Part shown: one piece after another, positions 9,310 to 17,834 of the stretch
How the letters are laid out: every line of letters begins with the position of its first letter
How positions within the stretch are numbered: position 1 is the first letter of the stretch
Origin: Lewinellaceae bacterium
GTDB taxonomy: Bacteria > Bacteroidota > Bacteroidia > Chitinophagales > Saprospiraceae
Assembly: GCA_016711435.1 (NCBI GenBank)
Contig: JADJSY010000004.1
Location: forward strand, 124,001 to 188,000
DNA length: 64,000 nucleotides
Reading direction: 5' to 3'
Translations under genes and position numbers: made by a program
Notes under the pieces: model-generated
What the model was told of the DNA's origin: nothing
The model's input: the letters and a program-made list of their open reading frames with translations, nothing else
Database searches by the model: none

Positions 9310-10047
9310 ATGAGGCTTTTTGTAGTTGCTTTTTTATCCCTTGCAAACCTTTTTTCAACTTTATCCGCTCAGATAACCGACCCTAAGGCTACTGAATTCT
9401 GGGAGCCGCAGGTACGCGTGGTAACGCCGGGTGAAGGTACCAAACCGCCTTCCGACGCCCTTGTATTGTTTGACGGAAGCAACTTTTCAGCATGGCAAAG
9501 CGCCAAAGACAGCAGCAATGTGACCTGGACGCTGAATGGAGACGGCAGCGCTACCGTTCGTCCCAGCGCGGGCGATATCGTGACCAAAAAAGCATTCGGC
9601 GACTGCCAGTTACACATCGAATTCCGTACGCCTTCCGTGGTGAAAGGCGAGAGCCAGGGGCGCGGCAACAGCGGTATTTTTTTGCAGAACCGGTATGAAA
9701 TTCAGGTACTCGATTGTTACGAAAACCGAACCTACTCCAATGGACAGACCGCATCGGTGTACAAACAATCCCTACCACTGGTAAATGCCTGTCGCAAGCC
9801 GGGCGAGTGGCAGACCTACGATATTTTGTACACAGCGCCCCGTTTTAATAATGATGGCATACTGATTGCCCCTGCGCGGGTAACGGTAATACACAATGGC
9901 GTGGTTGCGCAACTTAATACTGAAATCAAGGGACCGACGGAATACATCGGTCTGCCAAATTACAAAGCGCACGGAAAAAGTGGCATCAAATTGCAGGACC
10001 ACGGCGACTTGGTGAGTTACAGGAATATCTGGATCAGGGAACTTTAA
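9310..10047 (+). CDS. DUF1080 (3-keto-disaccharide hydrolase-like) secreted protein
   Basis: The 245-residue protein has a signal peptide (about 1-20, ending LSAQ) and a DUF1080 domain: ALVLFDGSNFSAWQ at the start of the domain, FRTPSVVKGESQGRGNSGIF-like segment, and the end GIKLQDHGDLVSYRNIWIREL, which is characteristic. Members have a concanavalin-like jelly-roll fold, and some are 3-keto-glycoside hydrolases, so a periplasmic or surface glycan-degrading role is likely. It follows purB by 35 bases but has no metabolic link to it. The stop codon is followed at once by a family B heptad array. Confidence 0.92.
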   Translation: MRLFVVAFLSLANLFSTLSAQITDPKATEFWEPQVRVVTPGEGTKPPSDALVLFDGSNFSAWQSAKDSSNVTWTLNGDGSATVRPSAGDIVTKKAFGDCQLHIEFRTPSVVKGESQGRGNSGIFLQNRYEIQVLDCYENRTYSNGQTASVYKQSLPLVNACRKPGEWQTYDILYTAPRFNNDGILIAPARVTVIHNGVVAQLNTEIKGPTEYIGLPNYKAHGKSGIKLQDHGDLVSYRNIWIREL

Positions 10048-10211
10048 ATTAGTCCGAAGTGCGAAGTCGTTAGTCCGAAGTCCGTAGAGTGCGCCTTTTG
10101 ATTTTTTGGCAACTCTATTTTGAAACGGCACACTCTACGGACTTCGGACTTCGCACTGACGACTTCGCACTTTTCACTGACGACTTCGCACTTCGGACTG
10201 ACGACTTAATT
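10048..10211. repeat. Heptad repeat array, family B (AGTCCGA), copy 1
   Basis: Directly after the DUF1080 stop come AGTCCGA, AGTGCGA, AGTCGTT, AGTCCGA, AGTCCGT. A non-repetitive core of about 40 bases follows, then the complementary array (GACTTCG, CACTGAC, GACTTCG and variants) up to the start codon of the C39 exporter. The right arm is open in the exporter frame, which adds 41 spurious codons to that ORF. Confidence 0.8.
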
Positions 10212-12404
10212 ATGGCCGACCAATTTCAATTTTACAAACAGCTGGATTCAGCCGACTGCGGGGCTACCTGCCTGCGTATGGTGGCGCGACACCATGGTCG
10301 GCATTATTCGCTGGAATTCCTCCGGCAATTATCCTACCTCGACCGGGAAGGTGTGTCGCTGATGGGTATTTCGGATGCGGCAGAAAAAATCGGGATGCGC
10401 ACCCTGGGTGTAAAAACCGGTTTTAAACGACTCTCGGAAGATATTCCCCTGCCTTGCGTGGCGCACTGGCAACAGGATCATTTTGTGGTGGTATATAAAA
10501 TTTCCCAGGGCAAAGTATTTGTGGCCGACCCAAAAATCGGCAAAATCGAACTGGACGAACAGGAATTCCTGAATGGATGGATCAGCGATGTCGTCAATAC
10601 GGAAGCACAGGGCATTTTGCTTTTGTTGGAGCCGACGCCCGATTTTTATGAGCGCGAAGGAGATACGACCGATCGTTCCGGTTTGCGCTTTTTGTGGCCG
10701 TATCTGTGGCAACACCAACGCCTGATCTGGCAGTTGAGCATCGGCCTGCTCTTGGGCAGCATGATCCAGTTGGCTTTCCCTTTCCTGATGCAGGCCCTGG
10801 TAGACAAAGGTGTGCAACTCAACGACCTCAGTTTTGTCTATCTCATCTTGCTGGCACAGGGCATGCTTTTTATCAGTCAGGTTTCCGTGGAATTTATCCG
10901 GGGCTGGATACTGCTGCATATCGGTACGCGGGTAAATATCAACCTGGTGTCCGATTTTCTGATCAAACTGATGCGCTTGCCGATGTCGTTTTTCGATTCG
11001 AAAATGACCGGCGATTTGCTGCAACGTATTTATGACAATGAACGGGTGGAGCGTTTTCTAACATCTTCCTCGCTCATTACCCTGTTTTCAGTCGTCAATC
11101 TGTTTCTGTTCGGCTTTGTACTGGCCTATTACAATCCATTGATTTTCTTAGTGTTCTTTATAGGAGCCGCAGCATATTTTGGCTGGATCGCACTGTTTCT
11201 GCAACGCCGCCGTTCGCTTGATTACCGGCGTTTCGAGCAAATGGCCGAAAACCAGAATTCGCTGATCCAGTTGGTGAATGGTATGCAGGAAATAAAACTG
11301 CACAATGCCGAGCGCCAGAAACGCTGGGCATGGGAACGGATTCAGGCGCGCCTTTTCAGGGTGAATGTGCAATACCTGGCAACCGACCAAATGCAACGGG
11401 CCGGCGCCGCATTTATCAATGAAGGAAAAAACATCCTCATCTCCGTGCTGGCCGCGCAGGCCGTCATCCAGGGAGAAATGACCCTCGGCATGATGCTGGC
11501 GGTGCAATATATCATCGGTCACATGAATGCCCCGCTGGAAGCATTGGTCCAGTTTATTTTACATGCGCAGGAGGCCAAGATCAGCCTCGAACGAATGAAC
11601 GAAATCCACCAGCGCCCCGATGAAGATGTCAACGATGAAACCAAAGTGACGGTCTTGCCTTCCAATGGTGACTTGAGTTTGCAAAATGTCTCCTTTCGGT
11701 ATGGCGGCCCCCACAACCCCTGGGTACTGAAAAACCTGAACCTCGTATTAAGGGAAGGTAAAACTACTGCGATTGTCGGCACCTCCGGGAGCGGCAAAAC
11801 AACGCTGTTGAAACTGCTGCTCAATTTTTACCCGCCTAATGAAGGTATTGTCCGAATCGGAGACTTGAATCTTGCTAATGTACACCACAAACTCTGGCGT
11901 GGTCACTGCGGTGTAGTGATGCAGGACGGTTTTATTTTTTCCGATACCATCGCCCGCAATATTGCTTTGGGAGAAGAACATATTGACCGGAGGCAATTGC
12001 TGTATGCAGCAAAAGTGGCTAATATTCAATCATTTATCGAATCACTACCCCTGGGTTACAACACGAAAATCGGCCAGGACGGCAACGGACTCAGTCAGGG
12101 GCAAAAACAACGCCTTTTGATTGCAAGGGCTATTTACAAAAACCCGCAGTATATCTTTTTTGATGAAGCCACCAACGCACTCGATGCCCACAACGAACGT
12201 GTGATCATGCACAACCTGGAACTGGCATTCCGCAATAAATCTGTCGTCATTGTCGCCCACCGGCTCAGTACTGTGCGCAATGCCGACCATATTATTGTGC
12301 TGGAAAAAGGTGAAATCGTCGAACAGGGTACGCATACCGAACTGACCAACCAAAAAGGTGTTTATTACAGGTTGGTCAGGGAGCAACTGGAACTGGGCAG
12401 TTAG
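10212..12404 (+). CDS. Peptidase-C39 ABC exporter (bacteriocin/peptide type)
   Basis: The 730-residue protein has a C39 peptidase domain (about 1-140): nucleophile in SADCGATCL (Cys16), histidine in QDHFVVV and aspartate in VADPKIG. A six-helix membrane domain (about 160-440) follows, then an ABC ATPase (about 480-730) with Walker A GTSGSGKTT, signature LSQGQKQR, Walker B YIFFDEAT and AHRLST. Such exporters cut leader peptides behind a double glycine and pump the product out. All catalytic residues are present. I chose ATG 10212 because the family normally begins this close to the peptidase cysteine; the upstream frame is repeat DNA. The partner HlyD gene is 143 bases downstream. Confidence 0.95.
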   Translation: MADQFQFYKQLDSADCGATCLRMVARHHGRHYSLEFLRQLSYLDREGVSLMGISDAAEKIGMRTLGVKTGFKRLSEDIPLPCVAHWQQDHFVVVYKISQGKVFVADPKIGKIELDEQEFLNGWISDVVNTEAQGILLLLEPTPDFYEREGDTTDRSGLRFLWPYLWQHQRLIWQLSIGLLLGSMIQLAFPFLMQALVDKGVQLNDLSFVYLILLAQGMLFISQVSVEFIRGWILLHIGTRVNINLVSDFLIKLMRLPMSFFDSKMTGDLLQRIYDNERVERFLTSSSLITLFSVVNLFLFGFVLAYYNPLIFLVFFIGAAAYFGWIALFLQRRRSLDYRRFEQMAENQNSLIQLVNGMQEIKLHNAERQKRWAWERIQARLFRVNVQYLATDQMQRAGAAFINEGKNILISVLAAQAVIQGEMTLGMMLAVQYIIGHMNAPLEALVQFILHAQEAKISLERMNEIHQRPDEDVNDETKVTVLPSNGDLSLQNVSFRYGGPHNPWVLKNLNLVLREGKTTAIVGTSGSGKTTLLKLLLNFYPPNEGIVRIGDLNLANVHHKLWRGHCGVVMQDGFIFSDTIARNIALGEEHIDRRQLLYAAKVANIQSFIESLPLGYNTKIGQDGNGLSQGQKQRLLIARAIYKNPQYIFFDEATNALDAHNERVIMHNLELAFRNKSVVIVAHRLSTVRNADHIIVLEKGEIVEQGTHTELTNQKGVYYRLVREQLELGS

Positions 12405-12547
12405 CGTGTGTGGTGGTGTGTAGTGTTTGGGGGTGCTTTGTGTTTTAAGTTTTAGGTCAGATGTCCAGTAGTGTGCCAAACTTACCACTGTTGCCAAACG
12501 CGAAGCACCCCCCAAACACTATACACCAAACACCAAACACTAAAAAA
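12405..12547. repeat. Heptad repeat array, family A (copy 2)
   Basis: GTGTGTG and GTGTTTG units lead to a G-rich GTGCTTTG segment. A core contains GTGCCAAACTTACCACTGTT, then GCGAAGCACC and the complementary units AAACACT, ATACACC, AAACACC, AAACACT run up to the HlyD start. The core closely matches that of the 43.5-kb copy. The array lies between two genes of one apparent operon, so read-through transcripts would carry a long hairpin. Confidence 0.85.
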
Positions 12548-13849
12548 ATGGCAGATAGCGAATACGTCGAACTTCGCTCCGAAGATGTACAGGAGATTTT
12601 AGGAACCCCGCCCGGCTGGCTGGTGCGCTGGGGTACCACTATTGTACTTTTCGGTTTCGGGATGATGCTCGCTGCAGCCTGGCTGGTGCGTTACCCAGAT
12701 GTGGTAGAGGCTAAAGTAGTCGTCACCACCGCTACCCCACCGGTCGATGTTGTAGCCCGTACAGACGGTCGCATTGCCCGTTTGCTGGTCAGCGATACCG
12801 CCCGGGTCAAGGCCAATCAGTTGCTGGCTGTGATGCAAAGTACTGCTAATTACAGGGATGTGCTCCTGCTCGATTCATGCCTGGGCGCCTGGCAACAATT
12901 GAAAACGGAAGATTTCCGAAATGTTCAACAGCCCGACAGTTTGACCCTGGGCGAACTACAAGGCGATTACGCTGATTTTGTCCGAATCCTGAGCGATTTC
13001 AAGTTTGGAAGAGACAACAGAAGCGCTTCCGTACAATCCAATATCAATTCTATTAACCAGCAAATCAACCAGTTACAACAAAGTATTGCATTTGAACAAA
13101 AAGCGCTGAAACGCACCAATGAACAGTTAAAAACCGCAGAAGAACTTTACCTGAAACAAAAAGAACTCTTTGAACAGGGCATCACTTCCCGCGTGGATTT
13201 TGAAAAAGAACGCACCAAATTAGCCGATCTGGAACGCCAGCGCGACCAGTACGAAGAGAATATTTTGCAACGGCGGCGCGAAATTATCAGCCTACAAAAC
13301 AACATTAGCAGCGCTTCTTTTGGGCAACAGGAAACCACTTCTTCCGCGTCCGGCAGGTTATCCGGCAGCCTGAATACCCTCCGCAGCAGTGTCAGTAAAT
13401 GGAAACAAACCTACCTGCTTTTAACACCGATGGACGGGAAAATATCGCTCAACGGCCTTACCGTCCAGCAATATGTCCGGCAAGGCGACCAGGTAATGAC
13501 CGTGGTGCCGCTTCAAAACGACAAAATTATCGGGCGCGTATCGCTGCCCATTACCGGCAGCGGGAAAGTCAAAGAAAAACAAAAGGTTATCCTGAAATTA
13601 GACAACTATCCATACCACGAATTTGGAACCATCAGCGGACTAATTATCTCCAAATCACTGGTTCCGAAAGATAACCAATACTCCATACTCGTCGCACTGC
13701 CGGTGAACAAGAACAATACCCTGCGCACCAGCTATGGCCGGGAAATACAATTTGAACAGCAACTGCAAGGCAAGGCCGAAATTGTCACCGACGACAAGGG
13801 CTTTTTGCAGCGGATTAGCGAGCAGATTTTTGCGAGTGTGCGGCGGTGA
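12548..13849 (+). CDS. HlyD family membrane-fusion protein, partner of the C39 exporter
   Basis: The 433-residue protein has one membrane helix (about residues 31-53) after a short cytoplasmic tail. A biotinyl/lipoyl-like half (VVARTDGRIARLLVSDTARV), a long coiled coil (about 155-290, rich in Q, E, K, R), the second lipoyl half (LLTPMDGKISLN) and a beta-barrel domain follow. This is the layout of periplasmic adaptors that link type I exporters to a TolC pore. ATG 12548 is preceded by repeat DNA that keeps the frame open to 12461. Its position behind the C39 exporter makes it that transporter's adaptor; no TolC gene is adjacent, so the TolC at 24361 may be shared. Confidence 0.92.
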   Translation: MADSEYVELRSEDVQEILGTPPGWLVRWGTTIVLFGFGMMLAAAWLVRYPDVVEAKVVVTTATPPVDVVARTDGRIARLLVSDTARVKANQLLAVMQSTANYRDVLLLDSCLGAWQQLKTEDFRNVQQPDSLTLGELQGDYADFVRILSDFKFGRDNRSASVQSNINSINQQINQLQQSIAFEQKALKRTNEQLKTAEELYLKQKELFEQGITSRVDFEKERTKLADLERQRDQYEENILQRRREIISLQNNISSASFGQQETTSSASGRLSGSLNTLRSSVSKWKQTYLLLTPMDGKISLNGLTVQQYVRQGDQVMTVVPLQNDKIIGRVSLPITGSGKVKEKQKVILKLDNYPYHEFGTISGLIISKSLVPKDNQYSILVALPVNKNNTLRTSYGREIQFEQQLQGKAEIVTDDKGFLQRISEQIFASVRR

Positions 13850-13975
13850 AAAAGGCAAGAAGGCAAAAGGCAAAGGGCAAAAGGCAATGTAGCGAGCCCT
13901 TCGACAAACTAAAGCATGGGTTTTACTCTTCTTGGGCCAGCGTTCCGCCCTTTTGCTCTTCGCCCTTTTTGCCTC
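13850..13975. repeat. Heptad repeat region, family F (AGGCAAA)
   Basis: Immediately after the HlyD TGA stop the units AGGCAAG, AGGCAAA, AGGCAAA, GGGCAAA, AGGCAAT follow. After a loop the complementary CGCCCTT, TTGCTCTT, CGCCCTT, TTTGCCTC units lead to the rmuC stop. The region joins two convergent genes and could fold as a bidirectional terminator-like hairpin. Confidence 0.65.
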
Positions 13976-15289
13976 TTATTCCCCAAGTGCTTCATCCACC
14001 AGATCCTGCGGCAGCGATTTGGTCGCTCTCGCCCCTAACTCCCTGATTTTCTCCGCTTTACCAATGAGCGTGTCGCCCGGACGGGCCGCATGCGTGAGTT
14101 TATGCATGGCATCGTCATAAGCCAGTCGGGCATTGTCCAGTCGGGCGCCGATGGTTTTCAGGTCTTCCACAAAAGCCACGAACTTATCGTAAAGGAGACC
14201 GCTGTGCCGGGCAATTTCAAGCACCGAACGCGTCTGTTTTTCCTGTTTCCAGAGGTGTGCTACGGTGCGCATGGTTGCCAGCAAACTGCTTGTCGTGACC
14301 AGTACAATATTGCGGTCCAGCGCATCCGTGAATAGTTTCGGATCGGCCTGCGAAGCGGCACTCAGGGCGCTTTCCAGCGGCACAAAAAGCAAGAGGTAAT
14401 CGGGCGTGTTGATTTGATACAACATCTGGTAATTCGTGCGGCTCAGGTTGTCGACGTGGTTGCGGATACTCGTGACGTGCGCCCGCAAATGCTGGTCGCG
14501 CTGCGCAGGGTCATCGGTATTGAAATAGCGTTCAAAAGCCGTTAGCGACACTTTTGCATCCACGACAAGTTGTTTATTATCAGGAAGTTGTATGATAAAA
14601 TCGGGGCGTTTGGCGGCGCCGTCGTCATCGCGGAAAGTGGCCTGCATCAAAAAATGAATACCTTTTTGAAGTCCGGAATGCTCCAGCAAGGTTTCGAGTT
14701 GCATTTCACCCCAGTCGCCCTGCATTTTATTCTGGCCCTTCAGGGCATTGGTCAGGTGGTGGGCGTCCTGGCTAAGTTGCTGATTGAGGGTGTGAAGAAG
14801 TTGGAGTTCGTGTTTGAGGCTTGCTTTTTCACGGGTTTCTTCCAGAAATTTTTTGTCTACATGCTCTTCAAATTCTTTTATTTTTTCGCGCAACGGACTT
14901 AAAACCGTTTGTAGTTGCTGGGCATTTTGTACCGTAAAACGCTGCGATTTTTCTTCCAGCAATCGGTTGGCAATGTTTTCAAATTCCGTTTTGAACTTTA
15001 CCTGTAATTGCTCCACCTCTCCTTTTTGGGTTTGAAGGGTTTGTTGCAAATGATAAATCTGCTGTTCCCTGGCAGCCAATTGCGCATGGGCATCGCGCAA
15101 TTCCTGTTCTTTTCCTTGCCACTCCGCACGCAGGGTTTCTAACTGCGTCTGGGTGGCGGTGTATAATTCTCTGGGGACAAATTGTTCATTATCAATGGCT
15201 TGAATGCGGTTATTTCCTTGTTGTCTGGTAAACAAAACGATCAGCGCAACCAACACCAATGCAGCCAGCAGGTAAAAATAAACATCCAT
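13976..15289 (-). CDS. rmuC: RmuC family DNA recombination protein
   Basis: The 437-residue protein starts with a membrane helix (YFYLLAALVLVALIVLF), then a long coiled coil (about 45-200) and the conserved RmuC core: QGDWGEMQLETLLEHSGL, then RPDFIIQLP with VVDAKVSLTAFERY, which forms a PD-(D/E)xK nuclease-like site. RmuC limits inversions between short inverted repeats in E. coli and is a predicted nuclease. That role is notable here because the window is rich in inverted repeats. ATG 15289 starts the helix; the frame continues upstream to 15412 into the aroK gene without good coding character. Confidence 0.92.
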   Translation of the reverse strand: MDVYFYLLAALVLVALIVLFTRQQGNNRIQAIDNEQFVPRELYTATQTQLETLRAEWQGKEQELRDAHAQLAAREQQIYHLQQTLQTQKGEVEQLQVKFKTEFENIANRLLEEKSQRFTVQNAQQLQTVLSPLREKIKEFEEHVDKKFLEETREKASLKHELQLLHTLNQQLSQDAHHLTNALKGQNKMQGDWGEMQLETLLEHSGLQKGIHFLMQATFRDDDGAAKRPDFIIQLPDNKQLVVDAKVSLTAFERYFNTDDPAQRDQHLRAHVTSIRNHVDNLSRTNYQMLYQINTPDYLLLFVPLESALSAASQADPKLFTDALDRNIVLVTTSSLLATMRTVAHLWKQEKQTRSVLEIARHSGLLYDKFVAFVEDLKTIGARLDNARLAYDDAMHKLTHAARPGDTLIGKAEKIRELGARATKSLPQDLVDEALGE

Positions 15290-15345
15290 CTGTAAAATAT
15301 TTTGTTGGACAAATGTAGCCTGTCTGCTGACATTTTGTTTATTTT

Positions 15346-15870
15346 TCAGCGTTTTATAAGCGTCGCGGCTTCCAATATCCTTTCGGAATAGAGGGCTTCT
15401 ACCCCACTCCATTCCGGCGCTTGTTGGGCCATTTCATAAAATGGAGCGCGTTTTTCGAGCAATTTTTCAATAAAACCCGGCAGGTCTTCACTGGTAAGTC
15501 CCGCCAACAAAGGTCGCCGGTGCATTTCTTTGGATAAACGTGCAGCCAATACATCGATGGGAATCCGGAGGTAGATCGTGCGGCCAAACCGGTTCATTTG
15601 TTCCATATTATCAAAAAAACAGGGTGTTCCACCGCCGGTAGATACCACAGAAGCCGGCTGTTCCATCAAACCCATGAGGTATTCGTGTTCCATTTTTCGG
15701 AAACCCGCTTCGCCGTGTTCGGCAAATAATTCAGGAATACTCTTGCCCGTCTGTTCAATTATATACGCGTCCAGATCATAAAAAGGCATATCCAGCGATG
15801 CTGCAAGCCTGCGTCCCCAATACGACTTGCCGCTACCCATAAATCCTGTTAAAAATATTGGTACTGTCAT
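15346..15870 (-). CDS. aroK: Shikimate kinase
   Basis: The 174-residue protein is the normal length for shikimate kinase. Walker A is GFMGSGKS (residues 9-16), the shikimate-binding aspartate lies in YDLDAYI, the glycine-rich STGGGTP segment is present, and the lid arginine appears in HRRPLLAG. It phosphorylates shikimate with ATP in aromatic amino acid synthesis. It lies 56 bases upstream of rmuC in the same direction, so co-transcription is likely. A divergent promoter lies 42-72 bases upstream. Confidence 0.96.
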   Translation of the reverse strand: MTVPIFLTGFMGSGKSYWGRRLAASLDMPFYDLDAYIIEQTGKSIPELFAEHGEAGFRKMEHEYLMGLMEQPASVVSTGGGTPCFFDNMEQMNRFGRTIYLRIPIDVLAARLSKEMHRRPLLAGLTSEDLPGFIEKLLEKRAPFYEMAQQAPEWSGVEALYSERILEAATLIKR

Positions 15871-15911
15871 TAGCGTTTCCTTAGGAAATTAAGATGCGCG
15901 GGCAAACATGG

Positions 15912-15942
15912 CAAACGTACTTTTGCCCCGATTTTTTTTAAA
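15912..15942 (-). promoter_or_regulatory. Probable promoter of aroK, overlapping a divergent -7 box
   Basis: On the minus strand TTTA (15942-15939) is followed after 19 bases by TACGTTTG (15919-15912), a near match to the Bacteroidota consensus. On the plus strand TACTTTTG (15918-15925) overlaps it and could serve the DUF1573 gene, though with no good -33 element. The two -7 boxes overlap by two bases, so the genes may compete for polymerase. Confidence 0.5.
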
Positions 15943-15988
15943 CAAGTCTGTGCGAAAATCTCCCGCAGGCTCATCATACTATCTCTAT

Positions 15989-16459
15989 ATGAAAAATGGT
16001 TTTTTGTTACTCTTTGTGGGCTTGTTTGCTTTTTTCGCCTGCAAAAATGACACTTCAAATGGCGTACAGGAACTCCCCGGCGGCCCAAATTCCGACATGA
16101 TACGCAATCCGGCCACCGCCGAACTGACTGGCGATACCAACCAACTGGCGCGAATTAGCTTTGAGGAAAGCGAATTTGATTTTGGAGAGGTCACAGAAGG
16201 CGCTATTGTTACCCACAGTTTCAAATTCACCAATACAGGAAAGGTGCCACTCACTATACTGAACGCCCGCTCCACCTGCGGCTGCACCATTCCGGAGTGG
16301 CCCGATGAACCGATACCACCAGGCGGCACCGGTGAAATTCTGGCCAAGTTCAACACCGACATGAAAAAGAACCAGCAGCGGAAAGCCATCACGGTTACTG
16401 CCAATACCTACCCGAATGAGACGCAAATCATGCTGAAAGGTATTGTGAACGAGCAATAG
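15989..16459 (+). CDS. DUF1573 domain lipoprotein
   Basis: The 156-residue protein has a lipoprotein signal (LFVGLFAFFAC, lipobox cysteine at about 18) and a DUF1573 domain: FDFGEVTEGAIVTHSFKFTN, then STCGCTIPEWPDEPIPPGGT and a closing beta strand. The paired cysteines in TCGC are the family hallmark. DUF1573 domains are Ig-like and common in Bacteroidota envelope proteins, with no settled function. ATG 15989 begins the signal peptide; the frame is open upstream to 15908 across the promoter. Confidence 0.9.
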   Translation: MKNGFLLLFVGLFAFFACKNDTSNGVQELPGGPNSDMIRNPATAELTGDTNQLARISFEESEFDFGEVTEGAIVTHSFKFTNTGKVPLTILNARSTCGCTIPEWPDEPIPPGGTGEILAKFNTDMKKNQQRKAITVTANTYPNETQIMLKGIVNEQ

Positions 16460-16462
16460 AAA

Positions 16463-16515
16463 GTAGTTATCCGTTATTGGTTATCAGTGTTGATAATCAA
16501 GCATTTACAAAACAT
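16463..16515. repeat. Heptad repeat array, family C, with tail element (copy 2)
   Basis: Three bases after the DUF1573 stop the units AGTTATC, CGTTATT, GGTTATC run into the conserved tail GTGTTGATAATCAAGCATTT, then ACAAAA. About 70 bases further on is a TCCCGAA-type hairpin, the same order of parts as behind the genes at 37990 and 56254. Confidence 0.75.
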
Positions 16516-16580
16516 TTCCTGAATATTTAAAAAGATTGTGAAATGAAAATCCTGTTTGTATCCTTTTCCTCCTTAAATCA

Positions 16581-16612
16581 AAAAGAGCCACCCCGAATTT
16601 TCGGGATGACTC
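16581..16612 (-). terminator. Intrinsic terminator of tRNA-His
   Basis: On the minus strand a 13-bp stem (GAGTCATCCCGAA paired with TTCGGGGTGGCTC, two G-U pairs) with a short loop is followed by TTTTTGATTT. It lies ten bases after the 3' end of the tRNA. Confidence 0.85.
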
Positions 16613-16621
16613 CTGTTTCTG

Positions 16622-16696
16622 GGAGGATGAGGGGTCTCGAACCCCCGACCTCAGGAACCACAAACCTGCGCTCTAACCAACTGAGCTACAACCTCC
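16622..16696 (-). tRNA. tRNA-His (GTG anticodon)
   Basis: On the minus strand the sequence folds as a full cloverleaf: D arm GCTC/GAGC, anticodon loop TTGTGGT with anticodon GTG at 34-36, and a T arm of GGGGG with TTCGAGA and CCCCT. An extra G at position -1 pairs with C73, the identity element of tRNA-His, so G-1 is encoded in the DNA. The acceptor stem has one T-T mismatch (5-68), and the anticodon stem one (31-39). CCA is not encoded. Confidence 0.95.
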
Positions 16697-16778
16697 ATTT
16701 TGCTCGAAAGCGGGTGCAAAGATAGTGTCGGTTTTTGAAAACAGACAAAAATTAAACCCCGAAAATTTTAAAAAAGTT

Positions 16779-17750
16779 TCAACGGCCACTCACTTTGGCC
16801 GGTTGGGGTGTTTCGGGTTTCCATTTGCGCAGTTTTTTGAGCAATTTGCACAGTTTCAGGTTCAAACTCGGATTTACGGTGAAAAAATGGCCGTTGATGG
16901 TCAGCCATTCTTTTTCCCTGCGAATGTCGCGCAGGTCTTCGTAAGATACCCGCCGCGCCTTATCAAACGGCGCGCGCCAATAAATTGCCTTGTTTGTCAT
17001 GGCAAAACCCTCTTTACAATTTCCCTTGAGCGATAAATCGCAAATGAAAAACACTTTTTCCTTGCGTTCCGCAAAAAGGTAATTTTTACAGGCATTGGCC
17101 AGTAAGTCGGCTGGCATGGCAATAAAATCAATGTAAAACACTTCTTCTTCCCGTTCAAAATCGAGGAAGTCCGTCAGTACCGTCCATAAATCAGCCGTCT
17201 CCAATTGCAGTTTTTCATATTTCAGAATGGAGGGCGGCAGCATAACGCCGTTGAGATCGGGGCAAAATTGGATGATAAAATAATCCATCAGCCCTTCAAA
17301 TGCCGTTTCAATGCGCCGGTCTACTTCTTCCAGCGCCTCCCGGCCAAACCGTTCCCACTGCATCATCAGGTCGTCGGCAATTTGTTCGGCGCGCAGGCTG
17401 TAAATTTCCCTGAAACGGGAATCATAGAAACGATGTACGTAGTCGCTGTATTTGGCAACATCGTGTTCCTCTTCAATCCTGCGTTTTAAACTTTTGAAAA
17501 ACAATGCTTTTACCTGCTCCGTCAAAGTGACGGGGTTAAAATCCAGGGGATAAACCGGCTGGTATCCATGATCGCTGCGGTGCCTGCCCTCAAAATGAAA
17601 ACCGCAATGGTGGCAAAAGACGGAAGCCAGGGGGCTTTGCTCCTGGCACGACGGACAATCTTTCATGCGCTCGACGACCTTGTCGCCACAGCGATGGCAA
17701 AATTTGGAGCCGGGAATAATTTCAGCTGCACAATTTGGACAAAGTTTCAT
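16779..17750 (-). CDS. Double zinc-ribbon protein with PH-like C-terminal domain
   Basis: The 323-residue protein begins with two four-cysteine zinc ribbons: CPNCAAEI with FCHRCG (residues 4-21) and CPSCQEQS with FCHHCG (residues 32-49). A helical region (about 60-220) of unknown family follows. The last part (about 245-310) contains GFAMTNKAIYWRAPFDKARR, VSYEDLRDI and INGHFFTVNPSL, the pattern of bacterial PH-like domains. No signal peptide or membrane helix is seen, so it is probably cytoplasmic. The zinc ribbons and PH-like fold suggest a protein-interaction role. The domain order is clear; the function is not known. Confidence 0.85.
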   Translation of the reverse strand: MKLCPNCAAEIIPGSKFCHRCGDKVVERMKDCPSCQEQSPLASVFCHHCGFHFEGRHRSDHGYQPVYPLDFNPVTLTEQVKALFFKSLKRRIEEEHDVAKYSDYVHRFYDSRFREIYSLRAEQIADDLMMQWERFGREALEEVDRRIETAFEGLMDYFIIQFCPDLNGVMLPPSILKYEKLQLETADLWTVLTDFLDFEREEEVFYIDFIAMPADLLANACKNYLFAERKEKVFFICDLSLKGNCKEGFAMTNKAIYWRAPFDKARRVSYEDLRDIRREKEWLTINGHFFTVNPSLNLKLCKLLKKLRKWKPETPQPAKVSGR

Positions 17751-17780
17751 AACCCATGCGTTGTATGTTAAATCAGATCA

Positions 17781-17811
17781 CAAATGTAAAACTATTTGTG
17801 TTTTTAAACAA
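17781..17811 (-). promoter_or_regulatory. Possible promoter of the zinc-ribbon gene
   Basis: On the minus strand TTG (17811-17809) and TACATTTG (17788-17781) are separated by 20 bases, one more than the usual Bacteroidota spacing. They lie 30-60 bases upstream of the start codon. Confidence 0.45.
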
Positions 17812-17834
17812 CAAATACAACACAGAAAATTTTA

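Noticed and set aside
10089..10211. N-terminal extension of the C39 exporter
   Set aside because: The 41 extra codons are translated heptad repeats (LRTDD units); ATG 10212 places the peptidase cysteine at the usual position.
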